Shown piece by piece: positions 37,046 to 45,773 of a DNA stretch of 64,000 nucleotides. The stretch is taken from positions 1,302,001 through 1,366,000 of the forward strand of contig JADJBR010000007.1 in NCBI GenBank assembly GCA_016703645.1, written 5' to 3'. Every line of letters starts with the position of its first letter. The stretch's first letter is position 1. Below the pieces are notes generated by a model. It searched no databases. It had not been told where the DNA came from and saw only the letters and a list, made by a program, of their open reading frames with translations. The translations under genes and the position numbers were made by a program. This DNA is from Zoogloea sp. (lineage in GTDB: Bacteria > Pseudomonadota > Gammaproteobacteria > Burkholderiales > Rhodocyclaceae).

Positions 37046-38432
37046 CAGGGTGTTGAAAATCTCCGCCTCACCTTCGGTCTTCCAGCGGCCTGGAAAAAAT
37101 TACGCTGGAGCAAACCCGAGTAGATCCGTCTCAATGACGATTCGGACCGTGTTTCCCGCCGATGGTGCAAGGGTAATTGAGCGGCGCGGGCGTCGCAGCA
37201 AGTACCACCTATTCAATAACGACTTCCGCAATGCCCGTGCAGCAATGGCACCTCTCAATCACGATGCCAGCAAATTGCCCAGCCGCGTCAGGTTGTAGGC
37301 GGCGAAATTCAGCAGGGCGTGAGCGCGAATCGTCTCCAGGCCGCGTGCCATCAAACGACGCAATGTACCGATGTCCTTCGCCCAGCCAAACGCCTCTTCG
37401 ATCATCTTGCGACGACGCAGGCTGACTGCATACGCTTCGGTGACCTTTATCTCCGAAGGCACGGCACTGCCCTTGGTCTTGGCAGCCACATGCGGCAGCA
37501 CCCCAATCGCCCGAGCGCAGCGATGAAATCAGCCGTGTCGTAACCCCGGTCGGCCGCCAGTGTCGGCTGGCGCGTCGCATCGGCCGGCTTGACGGTGCGT
37601 TTGACCATCACCAGCGCGGCCTCGCGCTCGGCGGTGCCGGTGGCCTGCGTGGTATGCACATCGACGATCAGACCGTGCCGGTTCTCCGCCAGAGCATGGG
37701 TCGTGAAGCTCAGATAGGCGCCTGCGCCGCCTTTGCTGGCAAGCAAGGCTTCCGGGTCGGTGCGTGAGACGTGCGTTGCGTTCGAGCGCTTCTGGCCCCG
37801 GAAGTCCACCTCGGCGTTACGGCCTTGATCCGGCCCGGGCGGCTCATCCGAGCCGTCGCGTGCAGCCAGACTCTTGTGTGAAGCCCAAGCCCGCAGCAGC
37901 GAACCGTCAACGCTGAAATGTTCGTCCGAGACCAGCTCGGCCCACTGCCCGATCGCCACCACGCCCGTGAAGAACTCGCGCATCACGCTTTCCTTGAGCA
38001 GTCGCTCCCGATTAGCTGAGAAGCTTGAGTGGTCCCACACCGCCTCGTCCAGCGTCAGGCCCACGAACCAGCGATACATCATGTTGAAATCGATATGCTC
38101 GACCAACGCCCGCTCTGAACGAATCGAGAATAGACATTGCAACAACGAGGCGCGCAGAAGACGCTCCGGCGCAATCGACGGACGGCCACCTTCGGCATAC
38201 AGAGAGTCGAAAGTCGGCGACATCGAACGGAGTACCAAATCGGCCAGCACTTTCACCCGACGCAGCGGATGCTCGGTCGGAATGCGCTCCTCAATATTGA
38301 CGTAGCTAAACAAGGCGTTCTGTTTGTGGTCGGGGCCGCGCATCGGAGTATTACTGGTTCGCTAATTTGAATGGAATTATAACAAGACCGAAACCCTTGC
38401 GGTCCTTGGCTCTGGGGTAAATCAACACCCTG
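37046..38432 (-). mobile_element. IS5-superfamily insertion sequence with CTAG target duplication
   Basis: The 1387-bp element has 11-bp perfect terminal inverted repeats (CAGGGTGTTGA at 37046 and its complement ending at 38432). It is flanked on both sides by CTAG (37042-37045 and 38433-38436), consistent with a 4-bp target duplication. It carries one transposase gene on the minus strand. Removing the element and one CTAG rejoins the TIR domain in frame at that junction, which proves the boundaries. IS5 superfamily is assigned from the transposase type and the CTAG target. Confidence 0.9.
37259..38343 (-). pseudogene. IS5-superfamily DDE transposase, frameshifted
   Basis: The first frame starts at ATG 38343 with MRGPDHKQNALFSYVNIEER and contains GRPSIAPERLLRASLLQCLF, YRWFVGLTLDEAVWDHSSFS, and the DDE-region signature DEHFSVDGSLLRAWASHKS. 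At a C4 run (37501-37504) the reading must shift by one base to continue into VLPHVAAKTKGSAVPSEIKV and RRRKMIEEAFGWAKDIGTLR (the catalytic Glu region), ending at 37259. A single lost base explains the break. Such transposases are normally one uninterrupted ORF of about 360 residues. The element is therefore either dead or misread at this homopolymer. Confidence 0.85.
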
Positions 38433-38739
38433 CTAGGGGGATGGAAGTCTCCTTGATATCCAGGAAGACCCGCTCTGGCCCCAGTTCTCGCGCCAACGCA
38501 TCGTGCAAGCGAGTGGCATTGCCTGCCGAGTGAGATCTGCGATAGCTGATAAACGCCCCACCGTGGAACTTGCTCAACTGCCCCATCAGCCCCCCTTAGT
38601 GTACGAGATCCGACATCGCGCCGTGTTGACGAGAGAATATGGCAGGCGGGTGGCAGGTGTCCAACGGGTTTGCAGGCTCCGTGCCCGGTTATTGAGGCGA
38701 GGCGTCTGACGTAGTTGTGTCCGCGATGAATGGCGTTGC

Positions 38740-38773
38740 GGTGGCCGCGCATCAGCGGGGATGCGTGGCCACC
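38740..38773 (-). terminator. hairpin downstream of the membrane protein gene
   Basis: GGTGGCCGCGCAT (38740-38752) pairs with ATGCGTGGCCACC (38761-38773) with one mismatch and an 8-base loop. It lies 36 bp past the stop of the minus-strand membrane protein gene and upstream of the TIR operon. There is no clear T-tract, so it is only a probable terminator or 3-prime stabiliser. Confidence 0.4.
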
Positions 38774-38808
38774 GGAGAGAGATAGAGAGAAGAGCGATCG
38801 GCTCAGGC

Positions 38809-40245
38809 TTATTTCTGCTTTCCGGAGCCCGCGGCCGCAGGGGGCTTCAAACCCACGCTGCGCAGATTGACCAGCTTGCCAAGCAGGTCAAACCAGAAAG
38901 GCGCGCCAAAGCCAGCCATCAAGGCCGTCGCAAGCCAACCGAACAGGGCGGGGAAAAAGTCGATCTGGCGGGCGACGTCGCGGATCCAGCCCACCTTGGG
39001 AAGGAGCGAACGCACCTTGATCAGCGCGGCGTCGAGCTCATGCGCATAGTCCCGCTGCTGCTTGAGGTGGGCTTGCAAGGCATCCAGGGGCGCTTTGGAG
39101 TCGGGCGCGCGGATGGCGGCGGCGAGGAGACGGCCGAGCTGGGGTGACAGGGTGCGCCCCTGGATGCCAGAAGGCACGCCACTGTCGATGAACTTGAGGA
39201 TGGTCACGTCGCGTTCGGCACCCTGCGCCCCATCGATGCGGCGCAGCCAGTCGCACAGGGCTTCGTCGGCCCTGGTTGCCGGCACGGGCGCAGAGGTGGG
39301 GGTCGGGCAATCGGTTCGGTCAGACGGTGTAAACAGCTCGGCAAAGACGGTTGCGCGCTTGGCGACATCGGCTTCGGTGAGGAGTTGGTAATCGAGCCGG
39401 GCTTGGTTCAGATCGTAGTAGTTGTCGGCTTGGAGCCGCTTCAAGGCCGCCCGGCTGGCGCCGCGTGCAGCGTCGTCCTTGGCCGGCTCCAGGGCGATCA
39501 CGGCTTCGACGTTCTTGTCGAGGATCGCTGCACGAACGCGGAGTGCCGAGGTGAACTCATCGAGGGTACGGCTTCCGTCGCCTGGGTTGACGCGCTGAGC
39601 GACGCCGACGACCTCGTTGCGCAAGGCCTCGTCCTGAAGGAGTCGCTGGGCGATGTAGAAGGTATCAAGGTTGAAACACACGGCCAGCACGAGGGCCACG
39701 ACGATCAGGATGCTTTGGGTGGCGCGCTTGTACCAGCCAGAGGCGCGTTCCATCGCGGCGTCGAACTGGGCGGCCAGTTCCTTCTCCAGGGCCTCGACCG
39801 AGGCGACACCCTTGCTGAAGGCGCCGCTGAGGGCTTCGGAAAGCCCTTTGGGAAGGGTGGCAGCCATGGCCTCGAACTGGGCGCGCAAGGCGGTGACATC
39901 GAGCGTCTGGCCGTCGGCTTGCTTCAGTTCTTTGCGTATCAGGTCGAGCAATACCGACGCGTAGGTCTTGGACGGAATGTAGCTTGGGGCGCTCACGCCG
40001 TCGCCAAGCAACACCCTCGGCGTATGCAAAGCCTGGATGAGCCCGTGGTTGTAGAGCCGAGTGGTCCAGTTGCTGTCTTCGCTTGGGGCGTCGGATCTAT
40101 GCAGCAGGCGGGTAATGGCGTGCTTCAAACCGTACGCGCGCAGCTTCATCCAGCTCGCGCCAAACTCAACGATGAACGAGGCCGCCACGGCGGTGAGCAG
40201 GTAGAGCAGCGCAAGGCCGATGAGCAGATCGAGCAGGTTTTCCAT
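38809..40245 (-). CDS. uncharacterised multi-pass membrane protein
   Basis: The 478-residue protein has a hydrophobic N-terminal helix (LLDLLIGLALLYLLTAVAAS), a central one (SILIVVALVLAVCFNLDTF, about 178-197) and a C-terminal one (FGWLATALMAGFGAPFWFD). A charged region of some 220 residues lies between the last two. The end is Ala/Lys-rich. I do not recognise a family with assigned function. It sits alone between the DGR/TIR island and a divergent LuxR-type gene, with its own hairpin downstream. Whether it belongs to the island or to the core chromosome cannot be told from sequence. Confidence 0.65.
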   Translation of the reverse strand: MENLLDLLIGLALLYLLTAVAASFIVEFGASWMKLRAYGLKHAITRLLHRSDAPSEDSNWTTRLYNHGLIQALHTPRVLLGDGVSAPSYIPSKTYASVLLDLIRKELKQADGQTLDVTALRAQFEAMAATLPKGLSEALSGAFSKGVASVEALEKELAAQFDAAMERASGWYKRATQSILIVVALVLAVCFNLDTFYIAQRLLQDEALRNEVVGVAQRVNPGDGSRTLDEFTSALRVRAAILDKNVEAVIALEPAKDDAARGASRAALKRLQADNYYDLNQARLDYQLLTEADVAKRATVFAELFTPSDRTDCPTPTSAPVPATRADEALCDWLRRIDGAQGAERDVTILKFIDSGVPSGIQGRTLSPQLGRLLAAAIRAPDSKAPLDALQAHLKQQRDYAHELDAALIKVRSLLPKVGWIRDVARQIDFFPALFGWLATALMAGFGAPFWFDLLGKLVNLRSVGLKPPAAAGSGKQK

Positions 40246-40380
40246 GGTGGTCTCCCGGATTGAGGTGGGATGACATTACGCCGCACGCCACTCAACTGGC
40301 ATCGCCCGAACGGGTGATATGTTCGATCAATACTTCTATAGTTCCCGGGTGACGACCAGCTTGCTTACAGGAGATTGGCC

Positions 40381-41511
40381 ATGAACGCGCCTGACATGTT
40401 CCAGATTGACCCGGTGATTTCCGCCCTGTACGAGGCCACGCTGGAACCGGAACGCTGGCGCGATGCGCTGCAAGCCATGGCCCGCCTCAGCGGCGCCCAG
40501 GCCGCGGTCTTCGTGGACATGGATTACGCCCTGTCGGTGCTGTGGCGCCATGTGCTGCACAACGTGGACGAGGAGGCGCATCTCACCTACCTGCAGCGCT
40601 ACGCCCAGATCGACCCGCGGCTGCCGGTGATGATGAAGGCCCCCGAACTGCGCTGGGTGTCGGACCTGGAAGCGCTGCCCGATGCCATCCGCCTGGAGAG
40701 CCCGGTATACCGCGATTACCTGCGCCCCGCCGGCTTGCGGGAATGCCTGATGGCGAAGACGGCGGTGGAAGGCGCCCGTCACGGCAACCTCGTCCTGTTG
40801 AGGATGGGCGTGGAAGACGTGTTCAGCGCGGAGCAGCGGCAGCTCCTCGACCTGCTGCTGCCCCACGTGGACAGGGCAATCCGCATCTCGCGCCGACTGG
40901 CGGCCTTTGCCCGGGCGCTGGCGTTTGGCGGCCGCGGGGTGGAGGAGTATGCCGACCCGGTGGCCACCCTCACGGAGCGCGGCGACATCAGCGAGGCCAA
41001 CCCCGCCTTCGAGGCGCTTCTGAAGTGTCAGTCGCTTTTTCGTACCGACGGGAACAAGCGTCTGGTGTGCATCTCGAGCGATGCACAAAGGCGCTTTCAT
41101 CAGGCGTTCTCCGATGCGCTGGAGCTGTCCAAGGGCAATACCCGCCATGGCTGGCGGAGCATGCCGGTGCTCACCGTGGAGCGGGCGGACGGCCCACCCT
41201 TTCTGGTGACGGTCGCCCCGCTGATGCAGTTGCAGGGCCATCCCTGGTTCGAACGCACCGGCGTGCTGGTGAAGGTGTCGGACCCCTTGCGCCCACCCAG
41301 TGGGAGCGTGTTGCAGGAGGGCTTCGGGCTTACACCGGCCGAAGCGCGTCTGGCCTGCGCGCTCCTGGCCGGTGGCACCCTGAAGGACGCCGCCACGAGA
41401 ATCGGGATTTCGCCCAACACGGCCAAGACCCAACTGCAGGTGGTATTCCAGAAGACCCGGACGGGACGTCAGCAGGAGCTGGTCTCGTTGCTGAGATCGA
41501 TTCCGCACTGA
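40381..41511 (+). CDS. LuxR-type helix-turn-helix transcriptional regulator
   Basis: The 376-residue protein has a C-terminal LuxR/FixJ-type [21 protein letters not shown], then [20 protein letters not shown] and the recognition-helix end. The N-terminal 300 residues resemble orphan LuxR regulators with a PAS/GAF-like sensor. They start [18 protein letters not shown] and contain [16 protein letters not shown] just before a second sensing segment. GGAGA at 40370 supports ATG 40381. It is transcribed divergently from the membrane protein gene and ends before a strong bidirectional terminator. Target genes and ligand are unknown. Confidence 0.82.
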   Translation: MNAPDMFQIDPVISALYEATLEPERWRDALQAMARLSGAQAAVFVDMDYALSVLWRHVLHNVDEEAHLTYLQRYAQIDPRLPVMMKAPELRWVSDLEALPDAIRLESPVYRDYLRPAGLRECLMAKTAVEGARHGNLVLLRMGVEDVFSAEQRQLLDLLLPHVDRAIRISRRLAAFARALAFGGRGVEEYADPVATLTERGDISEANPAFEALLKCQSLFRTDGNKRLVCISSDAQRRFHQAFSDALELSKGNTRHGWRSMPVLTVERADGPPFLVTVAPLMQLQGHPWFERTGVLVKVSDPLRPPSGSVLQEGFGLTPAEARLACALLAGGTLKDAATRIGISPNTAKTQLQVVFQKTRTGRQQELVSLLRSIPH

Positions 41512-41643
41512 ATCGGCGCGGCTGGCGAATGCACGACTATCCGCAAGCCCCACGAGATTGCGCTTCCGGCCTGCCCGGATCTGCCAAGCGCACTTTACCC
41601 TGGCAAGTGTCGGAACCTCGCTTGCCCTGTGCTGGACGTACAA

Positions 41644-41681
41644 AAACAACAAAGCCACTCTTGCGAGTGGCTTTGTTGTTT
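41644..41681. terminator. bidirectional intrinsic terminator
   Basis: A 17-bp perfect stem (left arm AAACAACAAAGCCACTC, loop TTGC) is flanked by A-rich sequence on the left and T-rich sequence on the right. It can terminate both the plus-strand regulator gene and the minus-strand tRNA-Pro transcript, whose 3-prime end is only 6 bp away. Confidence 0.85.
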
Positions 41682-41686
41682 ATTGG

Positions 41687-41763
41687 TGGTCGGGGAAAGA
41701 GGATTCGAACCTCCGGCCCCTGCGTCCCGAACGCAGTGCTCTACCAGGCTGAGCTATTCCCCG
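41687..41763 (-). tRNA. tRNA-Pro (anticodon CGG)
   Basis: Read on the minus strand, the 77-nt gene has a 7-bp acceptor stem (CGGGGAA with TTCCCCG), a D arm (TAGCTCAGCCTGGTAGAGCA), an anticodon stem CTGCG/CGCAG with loop TTCGGGA (anticodon CGG) and a T arm with GGTTCGAATCC. It ends in discriminator A plus an encoded CCA. All arms are canonical. It is followed directly by the bidirectional terminator. Confidence 0.95.
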
Positions 41764-41873
41764 ACGCTTTCAGTGCAGAGCCAGCGATGCTTTGCCAACT
41801 CTCAAAATCAAACAGCCGCACATCATATTGCAAATCCGACGTTTTGTGAAGCTTTTTTGAAGCATGTCGGACT

Positions 41874-42842
41874 TCAATACTTCCGTGCGACTGCGAACTT
41901 TGACAATTCTATCAAGGATTCCTTGAAAACGGAAGCCGGCAGCGCTTCCAGGGCTTCCAGCGCAAGCTGGGCCTCGGCTTCGGCGACCTTTCGGGTGGCT
42001 TCGATGGCGCCGGTGGCGCGAATGGCCTCCAGAACCGCCGGAAAATCGTCGCGACCGCCGTTTTCGATGGCGGTTCGCACGCAGGCGGCGTGTTCGGGGC
42101 TGCCGTGCTTCATGGCATGGATCAGCGGCAGGGTCGGCTTGCCTTCGGCCAGATCGTCGCCGATGTGCTTGCCGGTATCAGCCTCGTCGCCCGAGTAGTC
42201 GAGGACGTCATCGATCAGCTGGAAGGCGGTGCCGATGTGCATGCCGAAGGCCGCCATGCGGCTTTCGAGCGCGTCGTCCACGCCGCCCAGGATGCCACCG
42301 AGCCGGGCCGCCGCTTCGAAGAGCTTGGCGGTCTTGTAGCGGATCACGCGGAGGTAGTCGTCCACCTCGACGTCGGCATTGTGGCAGTTGAGCAGTTGCA
42401 GGACTTCGCCTTCGGCGATCACGTTGGTGGCATCGGCGAGGACACGCATGATCTTCATGTTGTCGGCCCCGACCATCATCTGGAAGGCCCGCGAATACAG
42501 GAAGTCACCCACCAGCACCGAGGCGGCGTTGCCGAACATGGCATTGGCTGTCTTGTTGCCACGCCGTAGCTCGGACTCGTCCACCACGTCGTCGTGAAGC
42601 AGGGTGGCGGTATGGATGAACTCCACCACCGCCGCCATCTCACGATGGTAGCTGCCGGTGTAGCCGGCTGCGCCCGCGGTGAACAGCACCATGGCAGGCC
42701 GCAGGCGCTTGCCGCCACTGCCGATGATGTACTCGGCCACTTGGCGGATGAGAACCACGTCGGAGTAGAGACGATCCCGGATGACGCTGTCGAGCGCCTT
42801 CATGTCGTCGGCGATCGGCGCGTAGAGCTGCGAGAGAGACAA
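41874..42842 (-). CDS. ispB: octaprenyl diphosphate synthase
   Basis: The 322-residue trans-polyprenyl diphosphate synthase has both Asp-rich motifs: LLHDDVVDESELRRG (first DDxxD) and FQLIDDVLDYSGDE (second). GSGGKRLRPAMVL near the N-terminus is the isoprenyl diphosphate binding site. It elongates farnesyl diphosphate with isopentenyl diphosphate to make the ubiquinone side chain. Length and the small residues before the first motif suit an octaprenyl product, though chain length cannot be proved by sequence alone. It lies alone between tRNA-Pro and the phosphodiesterase gene, all on the minus strand. Confidence 0.92.
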   Translation of the reverse strand: MSLSQLYAPIADDMKALDSVIRDRLYSDVVLIRQVAEYIIGSGGKRLRPAMVLFTAGAAGYTGSYHREMAAVVEFIHTATLLHDDVVDESELRRGNKTANAMFGNAASVLVGDFLYSRAFQMMVGADNMKIMRVLADATNVIAEGEVLQLLNCHNADVEVDDYLRVIRYKTAKLFEAAARLGGILGGVDDALESRMAAFGMHIGTAFQLIDDVLDYSGDEADTGKHIGDDLAEGKPTLPLIHAMKHGSPEHAACVRTAIENGGRDDFPAVLEAIRATGAIEATRKVAEAEAQLALEALEALPASVFKESLIELSKFAVARKY

Positions 42843-42933
42843 GGCAATGCCCAGACTAGAAAAAACGCGATGGTAGGGGCCGACCGCGATCCCGTCAAGC
42901 CGCCGGGATCAAGGAAATCCGGCACGGAAAGGT

Positions 42934-43674
42934 TCAGGCCGGGTGCACCTGCAGCAAATCGGGCCGGTCGGTGAACACCCCGCCGACACCCCAAGACGCA
43001 AGCTGCGCGGCAACCTCCCGGGTGTTGACGGTATACACCATCATCCGCAGCCCGGCTGAATGGATGGCCTGGACATGGGCGGCTTCAAGGCCTTTCAAAC
43101 CCACATTGAGCGACTCGCAACCAAGCTGCTGGGCCTCCACGAGGCTTGCGGGAGTGAAGGTGTCCACCAGCAAGGCTCTGGGCAGATCGGGCACGCACAA
43201 GGCGGCGGTACCCAGAGCTTCGATCGAGAAGGACGACAGCAGGACGTCCGGACACCTGCCTGCGGGCAGGGCGTGGAGCAGCTCGCCCACCACGCGGCCG
43301 GTTTCGGCCTCGGTGCCGGCCGCCGGCTTGATCTCAAGATTGGCCGCCAGCCCGAGCTGGCCGCAAACAGCAAGGGCGGCACTCAGGCTGGGAATCGTCT
43401 CGCCCGCAAAAGCGGGATGGAAGTGTCGCCCGACATCCGTCGCCAGCAGTTGCTCGGCGCTGAGCTCGGGCACGGCACCGACAATACCGGCGGTGCGCAT
43501 CAGGGTTTCGTCGTGGATCAGGACCGGAACCCTGTCGCGGGACAGCATCACGTCAAACTCGACCGCCCGACAACCCAGCCGGGCTGCAATACGGAGCCCG
43601 GCCAGGGTGTTCTCGGGGGCCAGGGCACCACCACAGCGATGCACCAGCAGTGGGGGCCAGGGCCACCGGGACAT
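42934..43674 (-). CDS. ugpQ: glycerophosphodiester phosphodiesterase
   Basis: The 246-residue TIM-barrel enzyme has the GDPD signature: LLVHRCGGALAPENTLAGL (catalytic His and Glu), AVEFDVMLSRD (metal-binding Glu and Asp), VPVLIHDETLMRT (second His), and a C-terminal YTVNTREVAAQLASWGVGGV. There is no signal peptide, so it is the cytoplasmic UgpQ type. It releases sn-glycerol-3-phosphate from glycerophosphodiesters. It starts 8 bp after ugpB, supporting a shared transcript and pathway. Confidence 0.88.
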   Translation of the reverse strand: MSRWPWPPLLVHRCGGALAPENTLAGLRIAARLGCRAVEFDVMLSRDRVPVLIHDETLMRTAGIVGAVPELSAEQLLATDVGRHFHPAFAGETIPSLSAALAVCGQLGLAANLEIKPAAGTEAETGRVVGELLHALPAGRCPDVLLSSFSIEALGTAALCVPDLPRALLVDTFTPASLVEAQQLGCESLNVGLKGLEAAHVQAIHSAGLRMMVYTVNTREVAAQLASWGVGGVFTDRPDLLQVHPA

Positions 43675-43682
43675 GGGTGCGA

Positions 43683-44975
43683 TCAGTCCAGCTGGCGGGA
43701 ACGCGCCACGGCCGTGTCGAGCGCGAGCTTGGAGGGCTTGCGGTCTTCCCAGACCGATTCCAGCTCTTCCTCGATGATCTTGCGCACGGCGGCACGCTGG
43801 GGATAGGTGCTGGCCTTGCTGATGGACGTGACCTTCTTGTGGGTCAGTTGCTGGACACCCACATGGATGTTGAGAAGATCGGCTGCGAGCAGACGGCTCT
43901 CGGACGCCAGCAGGCCCGCCTGGTTGAGGGGCAGATAGCCGGCATTGCGCTGCCATTCCACCTGGCTCTCGGCGGTCAGCCAGAAGCTGACGAAGCGCGC
44001 CACGGCCTTGTATTCGGCGGCGCTCTTGCCGGCGCCGATCCACAGGGCGGGACCATCGGCGAGGGTGTTCTGGGGCGCGCCGTAGTAGTCCTCGTGGTAA
44101 GGCAGGGTTGCCACGCCGACGTCGAACGCAGCCTGGCGCTTGAGGGTCGGCCAGGCGCCGGAGGGTGCGGTCAGCACGGCGCATTCGCCCTTGGCGAAAT
44201 GTTCGGTGGCTTCGTCTTCCCGACCGAAGAGGTGCAGATAGCGGGCCTTGACCCAGGAGGACAGCATGGCCACATGCTTGACTTCAAGCATGCCGTTGAT
44301 GGCCAGGGAGGCCTTCTTGCCTTCGGTGACCACCGGCTCGTTGTGCCAGGCGCTCATGTTCTCGACGAGGATCCAGGCCGGCTGGGCGGTGGTGTAGGGG
44401 CAGGCCTGACCGGAAGCCACCAGCTTGCCGAGGGCGCCCTGGAGTGCCTGCCAGGTCTTGGGAGCGGCTTCGGGGTCAAGACCTGCCTCGCGGAAGGCCT
44501 GCTTGTTGTAGAACATCACGGGGGTGGAGAGGGCCACCGGCAAGGCGATGAGGCGATTGGCGCTGTCGATGGGGGTCGGCGTCATCATGGCCGGGGCGCG
44601 CAGGGTTTCAAAGCGCTCGCCGGACTCCTTCATGACCTGGTACAGGGGGCGGTAGCGCTGGGGCCCAGCGAGGAAGCCCGGCAGATCGCGCTCACCGAGG
44701 ATCATCAGGTGCGGGAGCGTCCCTTCGTTCCAGGTGCGCTCATGGAGCACCACCTTGGCGTGGGGATGGGCTGCGTTGTACCGGTCAACGAGCTTCTGCA
44801 ACTGGGCGCCCTTGTCGGCGCCGAGGGTGTGCACCAGCTCGATATCCTTCACGGCAACCGGCGCGGCCGCGGGGGCGGCAGGCTTGGGCGCCGGCTTTTT
44901 GGGCGCCGCAAGGGCCTGGGCGGAAAACAGGGTGGCGAAGGCGACGCACAGGGCGCCACGATTGAGCATGTTCAT
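43683..44975 (-). CDS. ugpB: sn-glycerol-3-phosphate ABC transporter substrate-binding protein
   Basis: The 430-residue protein begins with a Sec signal (MNMLNRGALCVAFATLFSAQ, then ALA cleavage) and a Pro/Ala/Lys linker. The family-1 extracellular binding domain follows, with the UgpB pattern: IELVHTLGADKGAQLQKLVD, ALPVALSTPVMFYNKQAFRE, PYTTAQPAWILVENMSAWH and YLPLNQAG. It captures glycerol-3-phosphate or its diesters in the periplasm. ATG 44975 is preferred over an upstream GTG. In most operons ugpA, ugpE and ugpC lie between ugpB and ugpQ; here they are absent, so the permease must be encoded elsewhere or lost. Confidence 0.88.
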   Translation of the reverse strand: MNMLNRGALCVAFATLFSAQALAAPKKPAPKPAAPAAAPVAVKDIELVHTLGADKGAQLQKLVDRYNAAHPHAKVVLHERTWNEGTLPHLMILGERDLPGFLAGPQRYRPLYQVMKESGERFETLRAPAMMTPTPIDSANRLIALPVALSTPVMFYNKQAFREAGLDPEAAPKTWQALQGALGKLVASGQACPYTTAQPAWILVENMSAWHNEPVVTEGKKASLAINGMLEVKHVAMLSSWVKARYLHLFGREDEATEHFAKGECAVLTAPSGAWPTLKRQAAFDVGVATLPYHEDYYGAPQNTLADGPALWIGAGKSAAEYKAVARFVSFWLTAESQVEWQRNAGYLPLNQAGLLASESRLLAADLLNIHVGVQQLTHKKVTSISKASTYPQRAAVRKIIEEELESVWEDRKPSKLALDTAVARSRQLD

Positions 44976-45169
44976 GAGGATCCTGTCCACAGACGGAAAT
45001 AAGGGGAGTCAGCGCCGGTGAAGGAAGCACGCAGTCGATTCATTCACCGGCTCACGGCCCGTGATTATAAGGAGATCAATGCTGCAGAAGCTGGGCTGAT
45101 TCGTCTGCGACGATTCAAGTCGTTGGCGGCAGGGCCGTAGACCCTTCAAAGCAACAGCTTCCATTCGCC

Positions 45170-45634
45170 ATGAAAAATCCGTCGTTCCGCTTCGTGCTGG
45201 TCATGACCGCCGCGGCCGCCCTGGCCGCCGGCTGCGAGCAGCTGGGCATTCCCGACCCGGCCAAGGCCAATGCCCAGGCCGAAGCGGATGGCAAAGCCAT
45301 CGGGAGTGCCTGTCGCCATGCCGGGCGGGCCATCGAAGACTGCTTCACCCTCAACACCGCGGCGTCGAAGTCGGCGGTGTTTGCGGGCTGGAAGGAAATG
45401 AACGATTACATGGTGGAGAACAAGATCGCCGAAGTGGTTCCGCAGCTGCCGCCCCCCGCCCCGCCCATCCCGGCTTCCAGCAAGAAGAAGAAGGCTGCCG
45501 ACCACGGCAGCGAAGAGGCCCCCAAGGACAAACCGTCGGATGCCGGCGCCGATGCACACGGTGCCGACGCCAAGGGCGAGGCCGAAGCGGGGCAGGAGCC
45601 CGAGGTGCGCAAGCGACGCCGGCCACGGGACTGA
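45170..45634 (+). CDS. small lipoprotein with charged C-terminus
   Basis: The 154-residue product has a signal peptide with lipobox (VMTAAAALAAGCEQ) and is predicted to be lipidated on Cys-22. The mature part contains a short conserved-looking segment (GKAIGSACRHAGRAIEDCF) with two Cys and a helical GWKEMNDYMVENKIAEVVPQ. After a Pro-rich stretch it turns into a Lys/Glu/Asp low-complexity tail ending RKRRRPRD. The function is unknown. It is divergent from ugpB, with about 190 bp between the two starts. Confidence 0.75.
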   Translation: MKNPSFRFVLVMTAAAALAAGCEQLGIPDPAKANAQAEADGKAIGSACRHAGRAIEDCFTLNTAASKSAVFAGWKEMNDYMVENKIAEVVPQLPPPAPPIPASSKKKKAADHGSEEAPKDKPSDAGADAHGADAKGEAEAGQEPEVRKRRRPRD

Positions 45635-45773
45635 AAGGCCCGAGCCACAAGGCCGTTTCAGGACTTGTGAGGGCATGGTGGCGGGCTGGCGCCGGAGGGC
45701 GCCGCCGTAAAAGGGGTACGGTGAGTCAGACAGGGGCGAAATCAGGCCGCACAGCGGATGGATTCGCCGGCCC

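Larger units (their letters stand above)
35786..38587 (-). pseudogene. TIR-domain protein gene, disrupted by an IS element and a frameshift
   Basis: Read without the insertion, ATG 38587 (behind AGGGGG) gives MGQLSKFHGGAFISYRRSHS. After a one-base surplus in an A3 run (38519-38521) it gives NATRLHDALARELG and VFLDIKETSIPL. Across the IS the frame resumes exactly at one copy of CTAG: LGTKFTAEIKSALKRAHLIL, then IEPGWLECVEERAKL and DEDWVLNETALAL. This is a full TIR domain of about 135 residues with a 330-residue C-terminal region I do not recognise. TIR domains often cleave NAD+ as immune effectors. The 1.2 kb left of the IS is much less GC-rich than the surroundings, suggesting separate acquisition. 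It heads the MoxR/vWA/DGR operon. Confidence 0.85.

Noticed and set aside
37084-37120. Extension of the TIR protein into the sequence GRWKTEGEAEIFNTLL
   Set aside because: This part comes from the left end of the IS. The true N-terminus lies beyond the IS and matches a TIR domain.
40254-40380. Strong promoter or riboswitch before the LuxR-type gene
   Set aside because: The region is short, and I see no convincing -35/-10 pair or structured element beyond the ribosome binding site.
41687-41763. tRNA-Pro as the attachment site of the eCIS/DGR island
   Set aside because: No integrase gene and no repeated 3-prime tRNA fragment were found, and ordinary genes lie between the tRNA and the island.
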